Assembly (NCBI GenBank): GCA_024231375.1
Contig: JAAEQP010001130.1
Location: 1-17,145, forward strand
Direction: 5' to 3'
DNA length: 17,145 bases
Origin: a bacterium
GTDB taxonomy: Bacteria > Hydrogenedentota > Hydrogenedentia > Hydrogenedentiales > SLHB01
The notes under the pieces are model-generated. The model made no database searches. It was not told the origin of the DNA and saw only the letters and a program-made list of their open reading frames with translations. Made by a program: the position numbers and the translations under genes. Within the stretch, counting starts at the first letter, position 1; the number at the start of each line of letters is the position of its first letter. Of this stretch, positions 8,001 to 15,360 are shown piece after piece.

Positions 8001-10400
8001 TTGACGTTTCGATGCATTCTGACGGGAATGGTGTTGTCGGGCATTCTAGCTGTTTCGGCGCTGGCCGGAGCCGCAGACGACGTAATCCTCTTCGATTTCG
8101 AAAACCCCACGCAACTCGACCTGCTCACGACGAACACGCCCGCCACGCTATCGACCGACTGGGCCTCACAAGGTGCCAAATCGCTCAAGGTCGAGTTCGA
8201 GGCACACGTCGCGGGTGAGACGCCCGACTTCCCCCATGTGGCCTGTTGGGCTGACAAGATTCCCGTCCGCGATTGGCGCGAGTACCGGTACTACTGCTTC
8301 GACATCTGCACCCCGGCCGACGGCACGTACGTGGGCGTCATCGTCCAACGCTCCGGCAAACGCGCCGATCGCATGGACCGCCGCTATTCCTTCCCGAAGG
8401 GCGCCCACCGCATGTGGGTCAACATCGAGAACTTCGTGGCGAAGGAAGGCGATTTGGAGACCGTCTCGAATATCGTTGAACTGGAATTCTTCCAGTCCAA
8501 ACCACCCAGGGCTGGCGTCCTCTTTCTCGACAACATTCGCCTGTTGAAGTCCTATGACGGTGAATCCGGCGCGGATTCGGCCTTGTGGGTCGACACGCTG
8601 ACGGGACTCGCCGCGAGCCCGCCCGTCGACGACAGCAAGGGCCCCGTCATCGATCGTGCCGAGAATCTCGCGGTTTCGGACGCCGACCTACTTGCGCGCC
8701 ACGCCGAGGCCCTATCGGCCATCGCACGGGCCGTCCAAGACCGCGCCGCCGCCGACACGCTCGCTACGGCCATCGAAACCCATTTCGAGAAGTCTGGCTA
8801 CGGCGGCATGGTCGCACCGGTTGGCGATCACGTGTTCTTCTCGGGGCAGGCCGTGCAGCCCTCGTGGTCGCACACGCTCGATCTTGACGTGCTCCGCGGC
8901 GAAACGCGTTCCCGGCAGTTGGTCATTTTCCCAAAGCCTGGCGAGACCCTCGAAGATGTGCGCGTCGTGGCGGGCGCGCTCAGCGATTCGGACGGCAACC
9001 GTATCGACGCGGACCGCATTTCGCTCGAACTGGTTGGCTATGTTCATCTAGGCGAGAGCGCCATGCATCAGTTCCGCGGGTTCACCGATTTCGGCTGGTA
9101 TCCCGATCCCATCCTGTCGCTCACGAAACCTTTCGACGTCGCGCCGCCGCGCCAGTTGCAGCCGGTATTAGTCACCGTGCGCGTACCGAGAGACATTCCG
9201 GCGGGACAGTACGCTGGCAGGATCGCCGTGTCGGCGGCCGACCGTGGGCCCCTCGCCGTGGACGTCGCCCTCACGGTTCACGACGCGGTCATGCCCGTGA
9301 CCCCGCGATTGCCCCATCTCATTCACTGCGGCATGGAAGGCTTCTCGCCGGAGTTCCGATTGAACCCGAACAACGGCGACCTGGGCAGCATCTATCGGTG
9401 GGGGAGTGCCGTCGAGCCCGACACCATCGCCCAACACGTGGAAGCGGGCATGAACCGGTACAACCTGCTCCGCATCAGCCAGTTCAACCTGGCCGGCCGT
9501 TGCGCCAAACGCGGCGAAGAGGCGGGCGCGCGCCAGTTTGTCGACATGGTCACCAACCTCTACACCGACGACGTGATGACCGCCCTCGCCGAACGCGAGT
9601 TGCTGGACAAGGCGGTCTTCTACGGGTTTGACGAGGTCCACACCGACGATCCCAAATGGCAGCAGCGGATCACCAACGTGTTTGGCCCATTGAAGGAGCG
9701 CTACGGGAAATACGGCGTCAAAACCGCCACTACCGCGCGTCCGTGGGCCACGCCTGAAGCCTGGGACCTGCCCGTGGACATCTGGATACCCCTGTTGCGT
9801 GAATACGACCCCGTGCTGGCCGGTTTGGCCCGCGAACGCAGCATGGAAGTCTGGTGGTACAGCATCGGTTGGGAGATCTACCAGGCGCCGCTCTGGTCCA
9901 ACGCCTTGTGCTGGGCCGGATACGCCAACAAGGTCGACGGCTGGCTCTATTACCACATGTACGATTGGGTCAACCGAAACCAGCGCCTCACCGACGAAAA
10001 TCCCCTCACCTCATGGTCGCCCCTCAGTGAAGGGTCCCGCGGGTCCTTCGGCACCGGTGCTGTAGTCTACTTCGACGCCAACGGGGACCCCCAGCCCTCG
10101 CTTCGTCTCGTCAACCTGCGCGAAGGCATGTTCGACTACGACCTCCTCTGCCTGCTCCGCGACAAGGTCGAGGAGGTTGAGAAGGCGGCGCCTGCCGAAG
10201 ACTTCGAGCTGCAAGTCACCCTTTCCCGCGCCCGCGACTTCCTCGACGCGCCTTGGCGTTCGGCGATGACGGACTACGTCCTGAAGCCAACGCGCGAGGG
10301 TGGTGCTGTTGCCGGAGCCGGGACCCGCGAACTACGCGCACAGGCATTGGAACTGCTGGACGGCCTGGACAGACGTGGCACCAGCGGCGGCGCTGAATAG
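8001..10400 (+). CDS. Secreted DUF4091 / GH123-like glycosidase
   Basis: A TTG start at 8001 is chosen because GGAGGAG (7987-7993) lies 7 bases upstream and the product then begins with a clean signal peptide (MTFRCILTGMVLSGILAVSALAGAA in outline; cleavage near AGA-AD). A longer frame opens at 7929 but would place a charged stretch before it. The 799-residue protein has an N-terminal jelly-roll, CBM-like region (about 25-180), a beta-sandwich middle (about 270-430), a TIM-barrel (about 435-610) and the DUF4091 C-terminal part around 615-660 (WYSIGWEIYQAPLWSN, GWLYYHMYDW). The Asp544-Glu545 pair in YGFDEVHTDD corresponds to the catalytic Asp-Glu pair of GH123 beta-N-acetylgalactosaminidases, which use substrate-assisted catalysis. 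Acetamido-sugar hydrolysis is thus plausible but unproven. It lies 129 bases after the UroD-like gene on the same strand. Confidence 0.82.
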   Translation: MTFRCILTGMVLSGILAVSALAGAADDVILFDFENPTQLDLLTTNTPATLSTDWASQGAKSLKVEFEAHVAGETPDFPHVACWADKIPVRDWREYRYYCFDICTPADGTYVGVIVQRSGKRADRMDRRYSFPKGAHRMWVNIENFVAKEGDLETVSNIVELEFFQSKPPRAGVLFLDNIRLLKSYDGESGADSALWVDTLTGLAASPPVDDSKGPVIDRAENLAVSDADLLARHAEALSAIARAVQDRAAADTLATAIETHFEKSGYGGMVAPVGDHVFFSGQAVQPSWSHTLDLDVLRGETRSRQLVIFPKPGETLEDVRVVAGALSDSDGNRIDADRISLELVGYVHLGESAMHQFRGFTDFGWYPDPILSLTKPFDVAPPRQLQPVLVTVRVPRDIPAGQYAGRIAVSAADRGPLAVDVALTVHDAVMPVTPRLPHLIHCGMEGFSPEFRLNPNNGDLGSIYRWGSAVEPDTIAQHVEAGMNRYNLLRISQFNLAGRCAKRGEEAGARQFVDMVTNLYTDDVMTALAERELLDKAVFYGFDEVHTDDPKWQQRITNVFGPLKERYGKYGVKTATTARPWATPEAWDLPVDIWIPLLREYDPVLAGLARERSMEVWWYSIGWEIYQAPLWSNALCWAGYANKVDGWLYYHMYDWVNRNQRLTDENPLTSWSPLSEGSRGSFGTGAVVYFDANGDPQPSLRLVNLREGMFDYDLLCLLRDKVEEVEKAAPAEDFELQVTLSRARDFLDAPWRSAMTDYVLKPTREGGAVAGAGTRELRAQALELLDGLDRRGTSGGAE

Positions 10401-10419
10401 CCCTTGGTCGTCGTGTCCT

Positions 10420-10449
10420 TTGGATCTGTGAGAAGGATTCGCGTATTAT
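10420..10449 (+). promoter_or_regulatory. Candidate sigma-70-type promoter for argH
   Basis: TTGGAT (10420-10425) and TATTAT (10444-10449) are separated by 18 bases and lie about 70 bases before the argH start. The -10 box matches the consensus at five of six positions, the -35 at three. The gap between the DUF4091 stop and argH makes an independent promoter sensible. Confidence 0.4.
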
Positions 10450-10521
10450 CGGTGTGTGTCGTTTCGCCACCTGAGGCGTGCGGCGCGTGATACGCAATCG
10501 TTGCCTGAAAGGATCGAGTGT

Positions 10522-11892
10522 ATGGGCAAGCTCTGGGGCGGCCGGTTCGAGGCCAAGACGGATGGACTGGTCGAGCAATTGGGTGAATCGGTGTCGTTCG
10601 ATGCGCGGTTGGCGTTGTACGACATCGAACTGAGCACGGCGCATGCCGAGATGCTGGGCGACCAAGGCATCATCACGAAAGCCGATGTTCGCCGAATCGT
10701 TCGGGGCCTCAAAGCGATCCGCAAGGAGATCGAGGCGGGCACGTTCACCTTCGACCCCGGCCTTGAAGACGTACATACCAACATCGAAGCCGCTTTGGTG
10801 GCCGACATTGGCGACGCTGGGAAACGCCTGCACACGGGCCGTTCCCGAAACGACCAGATCGCTACCGATATCCGGCTTTGGACCCGTGACCAGATCGGCC
10901 GCATCGTGGTGCTGCTCGGTCAACTGCAGGCGGCGTACCTCGATCTTGCCGAAGCCAACATCGACGTGATTCTGCCCGGCTGCACCCACCTTCAGAATGC
11001 ACAGCCCGTGTTGTTCGCCCATCATATGCTGGCCTACTTCGAGATGTTCGCGCGCGACCGCGAACGGTTCGCCCAACTGCGCAAGCGCGTCAACGTCATG
11101 CCCTTGGGATCGGCCGCCCTCGCCGGTACGCCCTATCCCATCGACCGCGCCAAGGTCGCCAAGGCCTTGGGGTTCGACGGCATTACGGCCAATAGCATGG
11201 ACGCCGTCGCCGACCGCGATCTGCTCATCGAATTCTGTGCCGACGCGTCCATGACCATGATGCACTTGTCGCGCTGGTGCGAAGAACTCATCCTGTGGTC
11301 GTCTTCGACGTACGGCTTCGTCGAGATCGGCGACGCCTTCACCACGGGATCGAGCATCATGCCCCAGAAGAAGAATCCCGACGTGGCGGAACTGGTCCGT
11401 GGCAAGACGGGCCGCGTTTACGGTGATCTGGTAGCGCTCCTCACCATCATGAAGGGGCTGCCTATGACGTACAACCGCGATCTCCAGGAGGACAAGGAGC
11501 CTGTCTTCGACGCCTCGGACACCCTTCAGATGTGCGTGGAGGTCACGGCGCGCATGATGCCGACCATCGCCGTTCGCGCCGACCGGATGCTGGAAGCGGC
11601 CCGGGAGGGTTTTCTGGAGGCCACCGACCTTGCTGATTACCTCGCCGGAAAGGGGATGCCCTTCCGCGAGGCCCACGAGGTGGTAGGCCGGATGGTGGTC
11701 TACTGCGGGAAGCACGGTAAACGGCTCCCCGAGTTGACGTTGGACGAATACAACAGCTTCTCGGCCCTCTTCGAGAAGGACGTGGTACGGAGTCTGTCGC
11801 CTGAGGCCGTATGCCGGAGGAGAGACAATCCCGGCGGTACGGCGCCGCGGCGGGTTCGGGCCGCACTCCGGAAAGCGCGCCGAAGTCTTTAA
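10522..11892 (+). CDS. argH: Argininosuccinate lyase
   Basis: This cytoplasmic enzyme splits argininosuccinate into arginine and fumarate, the last step of arginine biosynthesis. The ATG at 10522 is preceded by AAAGGAT and starts the canonical MGKLWGGRF; an ATG at 10456 in frame would add 22 atypical residues. The 456-residue length is normal for the family. Visible hallmarks are HTGRSRNDQ in the N-terminal third, PGCTHLQNAQP with the proposed catalytic His, and the fumarase/aspartase-superfamily signature GSSIMPQKKNPD (residues 276-287) on the flexible loop with the catalytic Ser. The C-terminus ends with the usual GGTAP-type tail. No other arg gene is in the window, so the pathway genes are scattered. 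Fumarase and adenylosuccinate lyase are excluded by LWGGRF and the C-terminal tail. Confidence 0.96.
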   Translation: MGKLWGGRFEAKTDGLVEQLGESVSFDARLALYDIELSTAHAEMLGDQGIITKADVRRIVRGLKAIRKEIEAGTFTFDPGLEDVHTNIEAALVADIGDAGKRLHTGRSRNDQIATDIRLWTRDQIGRIVVLLGQLQAAYLDLAEANIDVILPGCTHLQNAQPVLFAHHMLAYFEMFARDRERFAQLRKRVNVMPLGSAALAGTPYPIDRAKVAKALGFDGITANSMDAVADRDLLIEFCADASMTMMHLSRWCEELILWSSSTYGFVEIGDAFTTGSSIMPQKKNPDVAELVRGKTGRVYGDLVALLTIMKGLPMTYNRDLQEDKEPVFDASDTLQMCVEVTARMMPTIAVRADRMLEAAREGFLEATDLADYLAGKGMPFREAHEVVGRMVVYCGKHGKRLPELTLDEYNSFSALFEKDVVRSLSPEAVCRRRDNPGGTAPRRVRAALRKARRSL

Positions 11893-12027
11893 CGTACTTC
11901 GTGTCATGGTGTTATAGGGGATAGCGTACGTGGCGACTCCCTCGCTCGACGGCGTAGTGGGGCGCTGGAGGCGTTCGGAAGTCACGGGCTCGCGGCGGTG
12001 CCGGGCAAGGGGCCGCTCCTTTTGTGG

Positions 12028-12033
12028 TACTAT
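12028..12033 (+). promoter_or_regulatory. Possible -10 box upstream of the response regulator
   Basis: TACTAT lies 32 bases before the ATG at 12066 in the 173-base gap after argH. No convincing -35 box is found at the matching distance, so this is only a weak suggestion. Confidence 0.2.
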
Positions 12034-12065
12034 TCGGATTGGTACAACCCACGTGGACTCATTGT

Positions 12066-13577
12066 ATGCCAGAACAGAACAAGATCCTCGTTGTCGACGA
12101 TGAAGCCGTCATCCGCGAACTCCTGACCGACATCCTTCTCGACGAGGGGTACGACGTCGTGACTGTGTCCAACGGTCCCGATGCCCTCAAACTCCTGGAA
12201 GAGGACGATACCTACGTCCTGTTGTTCACGGACATCATGATGCCCGTGATGGACGGCATCCAGTTGGTGCGGGAAGCCCGGAAGGTGCGGCCGTCGCTGA
12301 TTCCGGTCGTCATGACCGGGTTCGCCACGTTGGAGACCGCTCGTGCGGCCGTGAAGGAGGGCGTGTACGACTACGTGCTCAAGCCCTTCAGTCTGAGCGA
12401 GATTAAGCTCGCGGTCACCAACGCCTTCGAACGCTTCACCCTGACGAACGAGAACGCGCGGCTTCGTGAACTCACCGAGCTATTCAACATCAGCGAATCC
12501 ATCGCCGGCATCCGCCAGGAACGCCATCTCCTCGATTTCGTGTTGAAGGCCGCGCTGGAACGGGTCCAGGCGAAGCGCGGTTCCGTCATGCTCGTGATGG
12601 AAGATGGCAAGGCACTGCAGGTTTCCGCAAGTGTCGGCGTTCCGGAAGCCGTGACCGGTAAGCTGGTGGAGATCGATTCCAGTATCTCGGGTTGGGTTGC
12701 CAGCCATGTCCAACCGTTGCTGGTGACGGATCTGACAAAGACCCCTGAGGTCGCGCAGATCAGCCATCAACTCAGCGACCACTCGTTCATCTCCGTACCC
12801 TTGGAACGCAAGATACAGTTGGATGCCGAAAGCCGCCGAACCTTCCTCCGGGACGGGCCCCAGGTCTTGGCTGTGTTGAACGTGAGCGAGAAGCTGGGCG
12901 GCGAGCATTTCACCGAAGGCGACCTGAAGACGCTCAGTATCGTGGCGAACCACGCCGCGGCCGCGCTTGAGAACGTGCACCTCCTGAAGGACGTCGAGAG
13001 CGCTCACATCGCCACCCTTCAATCCATGGCGCTGCTGCTCGAAGCCCGCGACCTGTACACCCACGGTCACAGCCAGCGCGTGACCACCTACTCCGTGTTG
13101 CTGGCGCAGAAACTTGGCATGACCGAGGACGACATCGACACTCTGCGCGTCGGTGCTCAGTTCCACGACATCGGCAAAGTGGGCATTCCCGACGCGGTGT
13201 TGAACAAGACAGACAAGCTATCCGACGACGAATGGGACATGATCAAGCGCCATCCCGTGGTGGGTGACGGCATTCTGGAACCCATTACGTTCCTCTCCCA
13301 GAACCATCGCGACTTGGTGCGCAGGCACCATGAACGGTACGACGGCAAGGGATACCCGGACGGGTTGGGTTGCGACGCCATTTCGTCGTTGGTGCGCGTG
13401 ATTTCGTTGGCGGACGCCTACGACGCCATGTCGGGCGACCGGGCCTACAGGAAGGCGCTTCCAGCCGAAGTGATTATCGAAGAACTGCGCAAAGGCGCCG
13501 GCAACCAATTCGATCCGGACATGGTCGAGCCGTTTGTTGAACTGATCGAGAAGGGCGAGGTCGGCCGCGCCAGCTAG
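12066..13577 (+). CDS. REC-GAF-HD-GYP response regulator (predicted c-di-GMP phosphodiesterase)
   Basis: The start is the ATG at 12066, which opens directly into the receiver fold; an upstream in-frame GTG adds 14 residues without support. The 503-residue protein has a receiver domain (about 5-120) with acidic Asp11-Asp12, phospho-acceptor Asp56 (FTDIMMP), Thr84 and Lys106 (LKPF). A GAF domain follows (about 135-310), with typical VSASVG, SGWVA and ISVPL segments. Last is an HD-GYP domain (about 320-490) with HDIGK at 367-371 and HHERYDGKGYP at 421-431, so all hallmark metal-binding and GYP residues are intact. HD-GYP proteins hydrolyse cyclic di-GMP; phosphorylation and a GAF ligand would presumably control this. 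No sensor kinase is adjacent, so the partner is unknown. Confidence 0.92.
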   Translation: MPEQNKILVVDDEAVIRELLTDILLDEGYDVVTVSNGPDALKLLEEDDTYVLLFTDIMMPVMDGIQLVREARKVRPSLIPVVMTGFATLETARAAVKEGVYDYVLKPFSLSEIKLAVTNAFERFTLTNENARLRELTELFNISESIAGIRQERHLLDFVLKAALERVQAKRGSVMLVMEDGKALQVSASVGVPEAVTGKLVEIDSSISGWVASHVQPLLVTDLTKTPEVAQISHQLSDHSFISVPLERKIQLDAESRRTFLRDGPQVLAVLNVSEKLGGEHFTEGDLKTLSIVANHAAAALENVHLLKDVESAHIATLQSMALLLEARDLYTHGHSQRVTTYSVLLAQKLGMTEDDIDTLRVGAQFHDIGKVGIPDAVLNKTDKLSDDEWDMIKRHPVVGDGILEPITFLSQNHRDLVRRHHERYDGKGYPDGLGCDAISSLVRVISLADAYDAMSGDRAYRKALPAEVIIEELRKGAGNQFDPDMVEPFVELIEKGEVGRAS

Positions 13578-13586
13578 CGACTGGCG
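13568..13586. terminator. Hairpin between convergent genes, possible bidirectional terminator
   Basis: CGCCAG (13568-13573) and CTGGCG (13581-13586) form a 6-bp stem around a 7-base loop that contains the stop codon of the HD-GYP gene. The convergent methyltransferase gene ends only 12 bases away. There is no T-run, so termination is a guess from position. Confidence 0.3.
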
Positions 13587-13589
13587 GCC

Positions 13590-14456
13590 TCAGCCCACTG
13601 CGTCAAAGTTGTTCACCAGAGCTTCACTGGTCTTGCCCCGCCGGTCGGCGCGGCTGTTCACAAGACGGGTCGCAAGCACCTCGTCCAAGGTGAACGCCCC
13701 CTTCCCGTAGAGATCCCGCACCAGCGGCGTAAACGAATTCGACAACAGCACCTTCACACCTCGTTCGCTCAACTCCGTGAAGACCCGCGCCAACGCGCGC
13801 TGTGAATCCTCGCCGAATCCCCCGTTGTGATAGGCCGTGAACGACGCCGTCTGCGACACGGGATGATACGGTGGGTCGAAATACACCAGGTCGCCGGGCT
13901 CCGCCGCCTTGAGCACACATTCGAACGACCGCGTACGCAGTTTGGTCTTTCCCAGCGCCTCAGACGCAGCCCGCAGGTTGCCAACGTCGCAGATCAAGGG
14001 GTTCTTGTACCGGCCAAAGGGGACGTTGAAGAGTCCCTTGCTGTTCTCGCGAAACAGGCCGTTGTAGCACGTACGGTTCAGGTAGACGATGCGCGCCGCG
14101 CCATCAATCAGATCCGTCGGGACGTCCTCGCGCACTTTGTAGTAGTATTCCTCGCAGTGCCGAACCTTGTGTTCTTCGAGGCGCTCGATGAGATCTTCCG
14201 CGCTGTCTCGTACCACGCGGTACGTGTCGATCAATCGGTCATTGCTGTCCGATAGGTAGGCTTGCTTCCGCCCCAGCATTCCGTTTCGGTACATGGCGAA
14301 AAACAGCGCCCCGCCACCCACGAAGGGTTCATGATAGCGGCCGAAGGGGGCCGCTTTCTCAACGCGCGGCATGAGTTCGCGTAGCAGTTGCCGTTTGCCG
14401 CCCGCCCATTTCAGGAACGGCCGCGGTACCGTGCTCCTTGTTTCCCTGTAACTCAT
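13590..14456 (-). CDS. Dam/DpnM-type DNA adenine methyltransferase (D12 class)
   Basis: The enzyme would transfer a methyl group from S-adenosylmethionine to N6 of adenine in DNA. The ATG at 14456 gives 288 residues, normal for the family; the upstream part of the frame overlaps the nuclease gene and is rejected. Motifs are in alpha-class order: KWAGGK (16-21) and EPFVGGGALF (43-52) for AdoMet binding, LSDSND (68-73), the target-recognition region, NGLFREN...FNVPFGRYKNP (about 132-153, very like E. coli Dam), and the catalytic DPPY (194-197). That similarity makes GATC the likely target, though this is inferred. ATG and the upstream nuclease TGA share bases (ATGA overlap), indicating translational coupling in a restriction-modification unit. 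No strong Shine-Dalgarno precedes the ATG, consistent with coupling. Confidence 0.9.
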   Translation of the reverse strand: MSYRETRSTVPRPFLKWAGGKRQLLRELMPRVEKAAPFGRYHEPFVGGGALFFAMYRNGMLGRKQAYLSDSNDRLIDTYRVVRDSAEDLIERLEEHKVRHCEEYYYKVREDVPTDLIDGAARIVYLNRTCYNGLFRENSKGLFNVPFGRYKNPLICDVGNLRAASEALGKTKLRTRSFECVLKAAEPGDLVYFDPPYHPVSQTASFTAYHNGGFGEDSQRALARVFTELSERGVKVLLSNSFTPLVRDLYGKGAFTLDEVLATRLVNSRADRRGKTSEALVNNFDAVG

Positions 14457-14842
14457 AGAGCGAAGTACAGTTCCAGCCAGGGGCCGATGTCTTCGAGGGC
14501 GACCGCCATGCCCGTGGACAGAAGGTAGGCTTCCATGTTGGCCGAGAACCCCGCCCCGTCGTATACCACAATCCCGCGAATCGGCCAAGCCCTGATGTCT
14601 TCCAGGGTAGCCGGAATCTTCTCCTCGGCGCTGCCGGGACCGCCCTGGTACTTGCACTCGACACCCAAGCTCATCCGGCTCTCCGGATGCTTCAGCACCA
14701 CGTCGATACGGCGTTTCGCCCCCCACACGCGGCGTCCCACGGCGACCTCGATCTCCACGTCGAGACCCATATCGCGCCCGATCGCCGCGACCGCGTCGCG
14801 CAATTCGTTCCCCGAATGAACGGCCTGTGCTTTTCCTGGCAT
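14453..14842 (-). CDS. Small PD-(D/E)XK nuclease, probable type II restriction endonuclease
   Basis: The ATG at 14842 gives 129 residues. The open frame continues further upstream, but that part runs through the structured repeats and has no good start. The PD-(D/E)XK core is visible: Asp47 in RRIDVVL, then Glu62-x-Lys64 in GVECKYQ, followed by a helix and a strand (GIVVYDG) as in the fold. Pairing with the overlapping adenine methyltransferase makes a restriction endonuclease the natural reading, presumably cutting the site that the methylase protects. It is short for a restriction enzyme, so it likely acts as a dimer or is a minimal catalytic domain. No helix-turn-helix control domain is present. 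The start lacks a strong Shine-Dalgarno site, which would keep the toxic partner low. A Holliday-junction-type or Mrr-like nuclease is the main alternative. Confidence 0.72.
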   Translation of the reverse strand: MPGKAQAVHSGNELRDAVAAIGRDMGLDVEIEVAVGRRVWGAKRRIDVVLKHPESRMSLGVECKYQGGPGSAEEKIPATLEDIRAWPIRGIVVYDGAGFSANMEAYLLSTGMAVALEDIGPWLELYFAL

Positions 14843-14851
14843 GAAGTACCC

Positions 14852-14880
14852 ACTTCGGTTGGTGTCCGCCGGTCCGAAGT
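14852..14880 (-). promoter_or_regulatory. Inverted repeat before the nuclease gene, possible operator or leader hairpin
   Basis: ACTTCGG (14852-14858) and CCGAAGT (14874-14880) are perfect inverted repeats with a 15-base spacer, beginning 10 bases upstream of the nuclease ATG. A second small palindrome (GAAGT/ACTTC, 14843-14856) abuts the start codon. The distal arm overlaps the candidate -10 box. Restriction-modification units often have such operators, but no controller gene is seen here, so autoregulation by the methylase or leader RNA folding are options. Confidence 0.4.
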
Positions 14881-14907
14881 ATCGCCCGTGATCGGGGTTG
14901 AATTCAA
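14878..14907 (-). promoter_or_regulatory. Candidate promoter of the restriction-modification unit with GATC in the spacer
   Basis: Read on the minus strand, TTGAAT (14907-14902) and GATACT (14883-14878) are separated by 18 bases, each with about four consensus matches. The spacer contains GATC (14890-14893), the likely methylation site of the encoded enzyme, and the -35 box is part of the palindrome TTGAATTCAA (14898-14907). Methylation-sensitive autoregulation is possible but is inference. Confidence 0.35.
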
Positions 14908-14958
14908 GAAACCCTGTCTGGGTGCGCGTTGAAGGGCTGTCCGCAGCAATTCCCGGGA

Positions 14959-15075
14959 GTCGAACCCTTCCGGGTTCCGGAGAAGGAAGCTTGGCTGACC
15001 CTGGGTAGGCGCGCGTCCGCGGTCGAACGTTCGCGCCAACCCAGGGCTTCGATTGTCGAACCCCTTGCGGGGTTC
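14959..15075 (-). repeat. Structured repeat element, copy 1 (three hairpins)
   Basis: Three hairpins lie in a row: GAACCC/GGGTTC (14962-14977, 4-base loop); a long central one, CCCTGGGT/ACCCAGGG (14999-15006 with 15039-15046) extended past one mismatch by GGCGCG/CGCGCC (15008-15013 with 15032-15037); and GAACCCC/GGGGTTC (15058-15075, 4-base loop). Read on the minus strand it aligns along its length with 15151-15261, sharing GACAATC, AGCCC, GGTTGGCGC, GCGCCTACC and AACCCGG blocks at matching positions. Confidence 0.8.
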
Positions 15076-15150
15076 TAGCGACATCCGACCCGTGCTGCCG
15101 AAGCACCACGACGATCGCTCCCGTCTGTCCGCGGTGGACGACACCGATCC

Positions 15151-15261
15151 CCAGCCCGGTAGGGCTGGACAATCAGAGCCCCAGGTTGGCGCATGTGCCT
15201 TCCTAGGCACGCGCCTACCTGGGGTAGAACGGCCGCCTTTCGACAACCCGGCGGGTTGGAC
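15151..15261 (+). repeat. Structured repeat element, copy 2 (three hairpins, inverted to copy 1)
   Basis: The order of hairpins matches copy 1 read in reverse: CCAGCCC/GGGCTGG (15151-15168, 4-base loop); CCCCAGGT/ACCTGGGG (15179-15186 with 15217-15224) extended by GGCGC/GCGCC (15188-15192 with 15211-15215) and an inner GTGCC/GGCAC (15195-15199 with 15206-15210); and CAACCC/GGGTTG (15244-15258, 3-base loop). Where the copies differ in a stem, both partners differ: two pairs in the central stem, one in the last hairpin and three in the first. A single T-T mismatch (15187/15216) is kept in both. Confidence 0.8.
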
Positions 15262-15360
15262 AGAGCAACGACGGGCTCGCCCGCCCCTTGCCAGAATCCC
15301 CACGAGGTGTCACACTGACGGATGACGGTTCGCGCGTGCCGGTCAACCGGAGTTATTGCC

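Larger units (their letters stand above)
14843..15360. other. Gene-free stretch between the nuclease gene and the small membrane protein gene
   Basis: These ~520 bases hold no credible gene; frames crossing them run through palindromes. Contents are the restriction-modification promoter region, the two inverted repeat elements, and a 75-base spacer (15076-15150) with small inverted repeats (GTGCT/AGCAC, 15092-15106). The leader of the next gene follows from about 15262. Confidence 0.7.

Noticed and set aside
10216..11985. A 589-codon open frame on the minus strand opposite argH
   Set aside because: It covers a clear argH gene and reads as low-complexity Arg/His/Gly-rich sequence, typical of antisense frames in GC-rich DNA. 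No ribosome site or domain is visible.
14940..14975. tRNA T-arm-like sequence (minus strand GGGTTCGACTCCC)
   Set aside because: No acceptor, D or anticodon arms can be built around it, the T-stem has only three good pairs, and the bases belong to the repeat element.
14843..15172. N-terminal extension of the nuclease to a start at 15172
   Set aside because: The extra 110 residues are encoded by the palindromic repeat elements and the candidate promoter, and read as low-complexity sequence.
14959..15261. CRISPR array
   Set aside because: There are only two copies, in inverted orientation, with internal hairpins of differing sequence and no regular spacers or cas genes.
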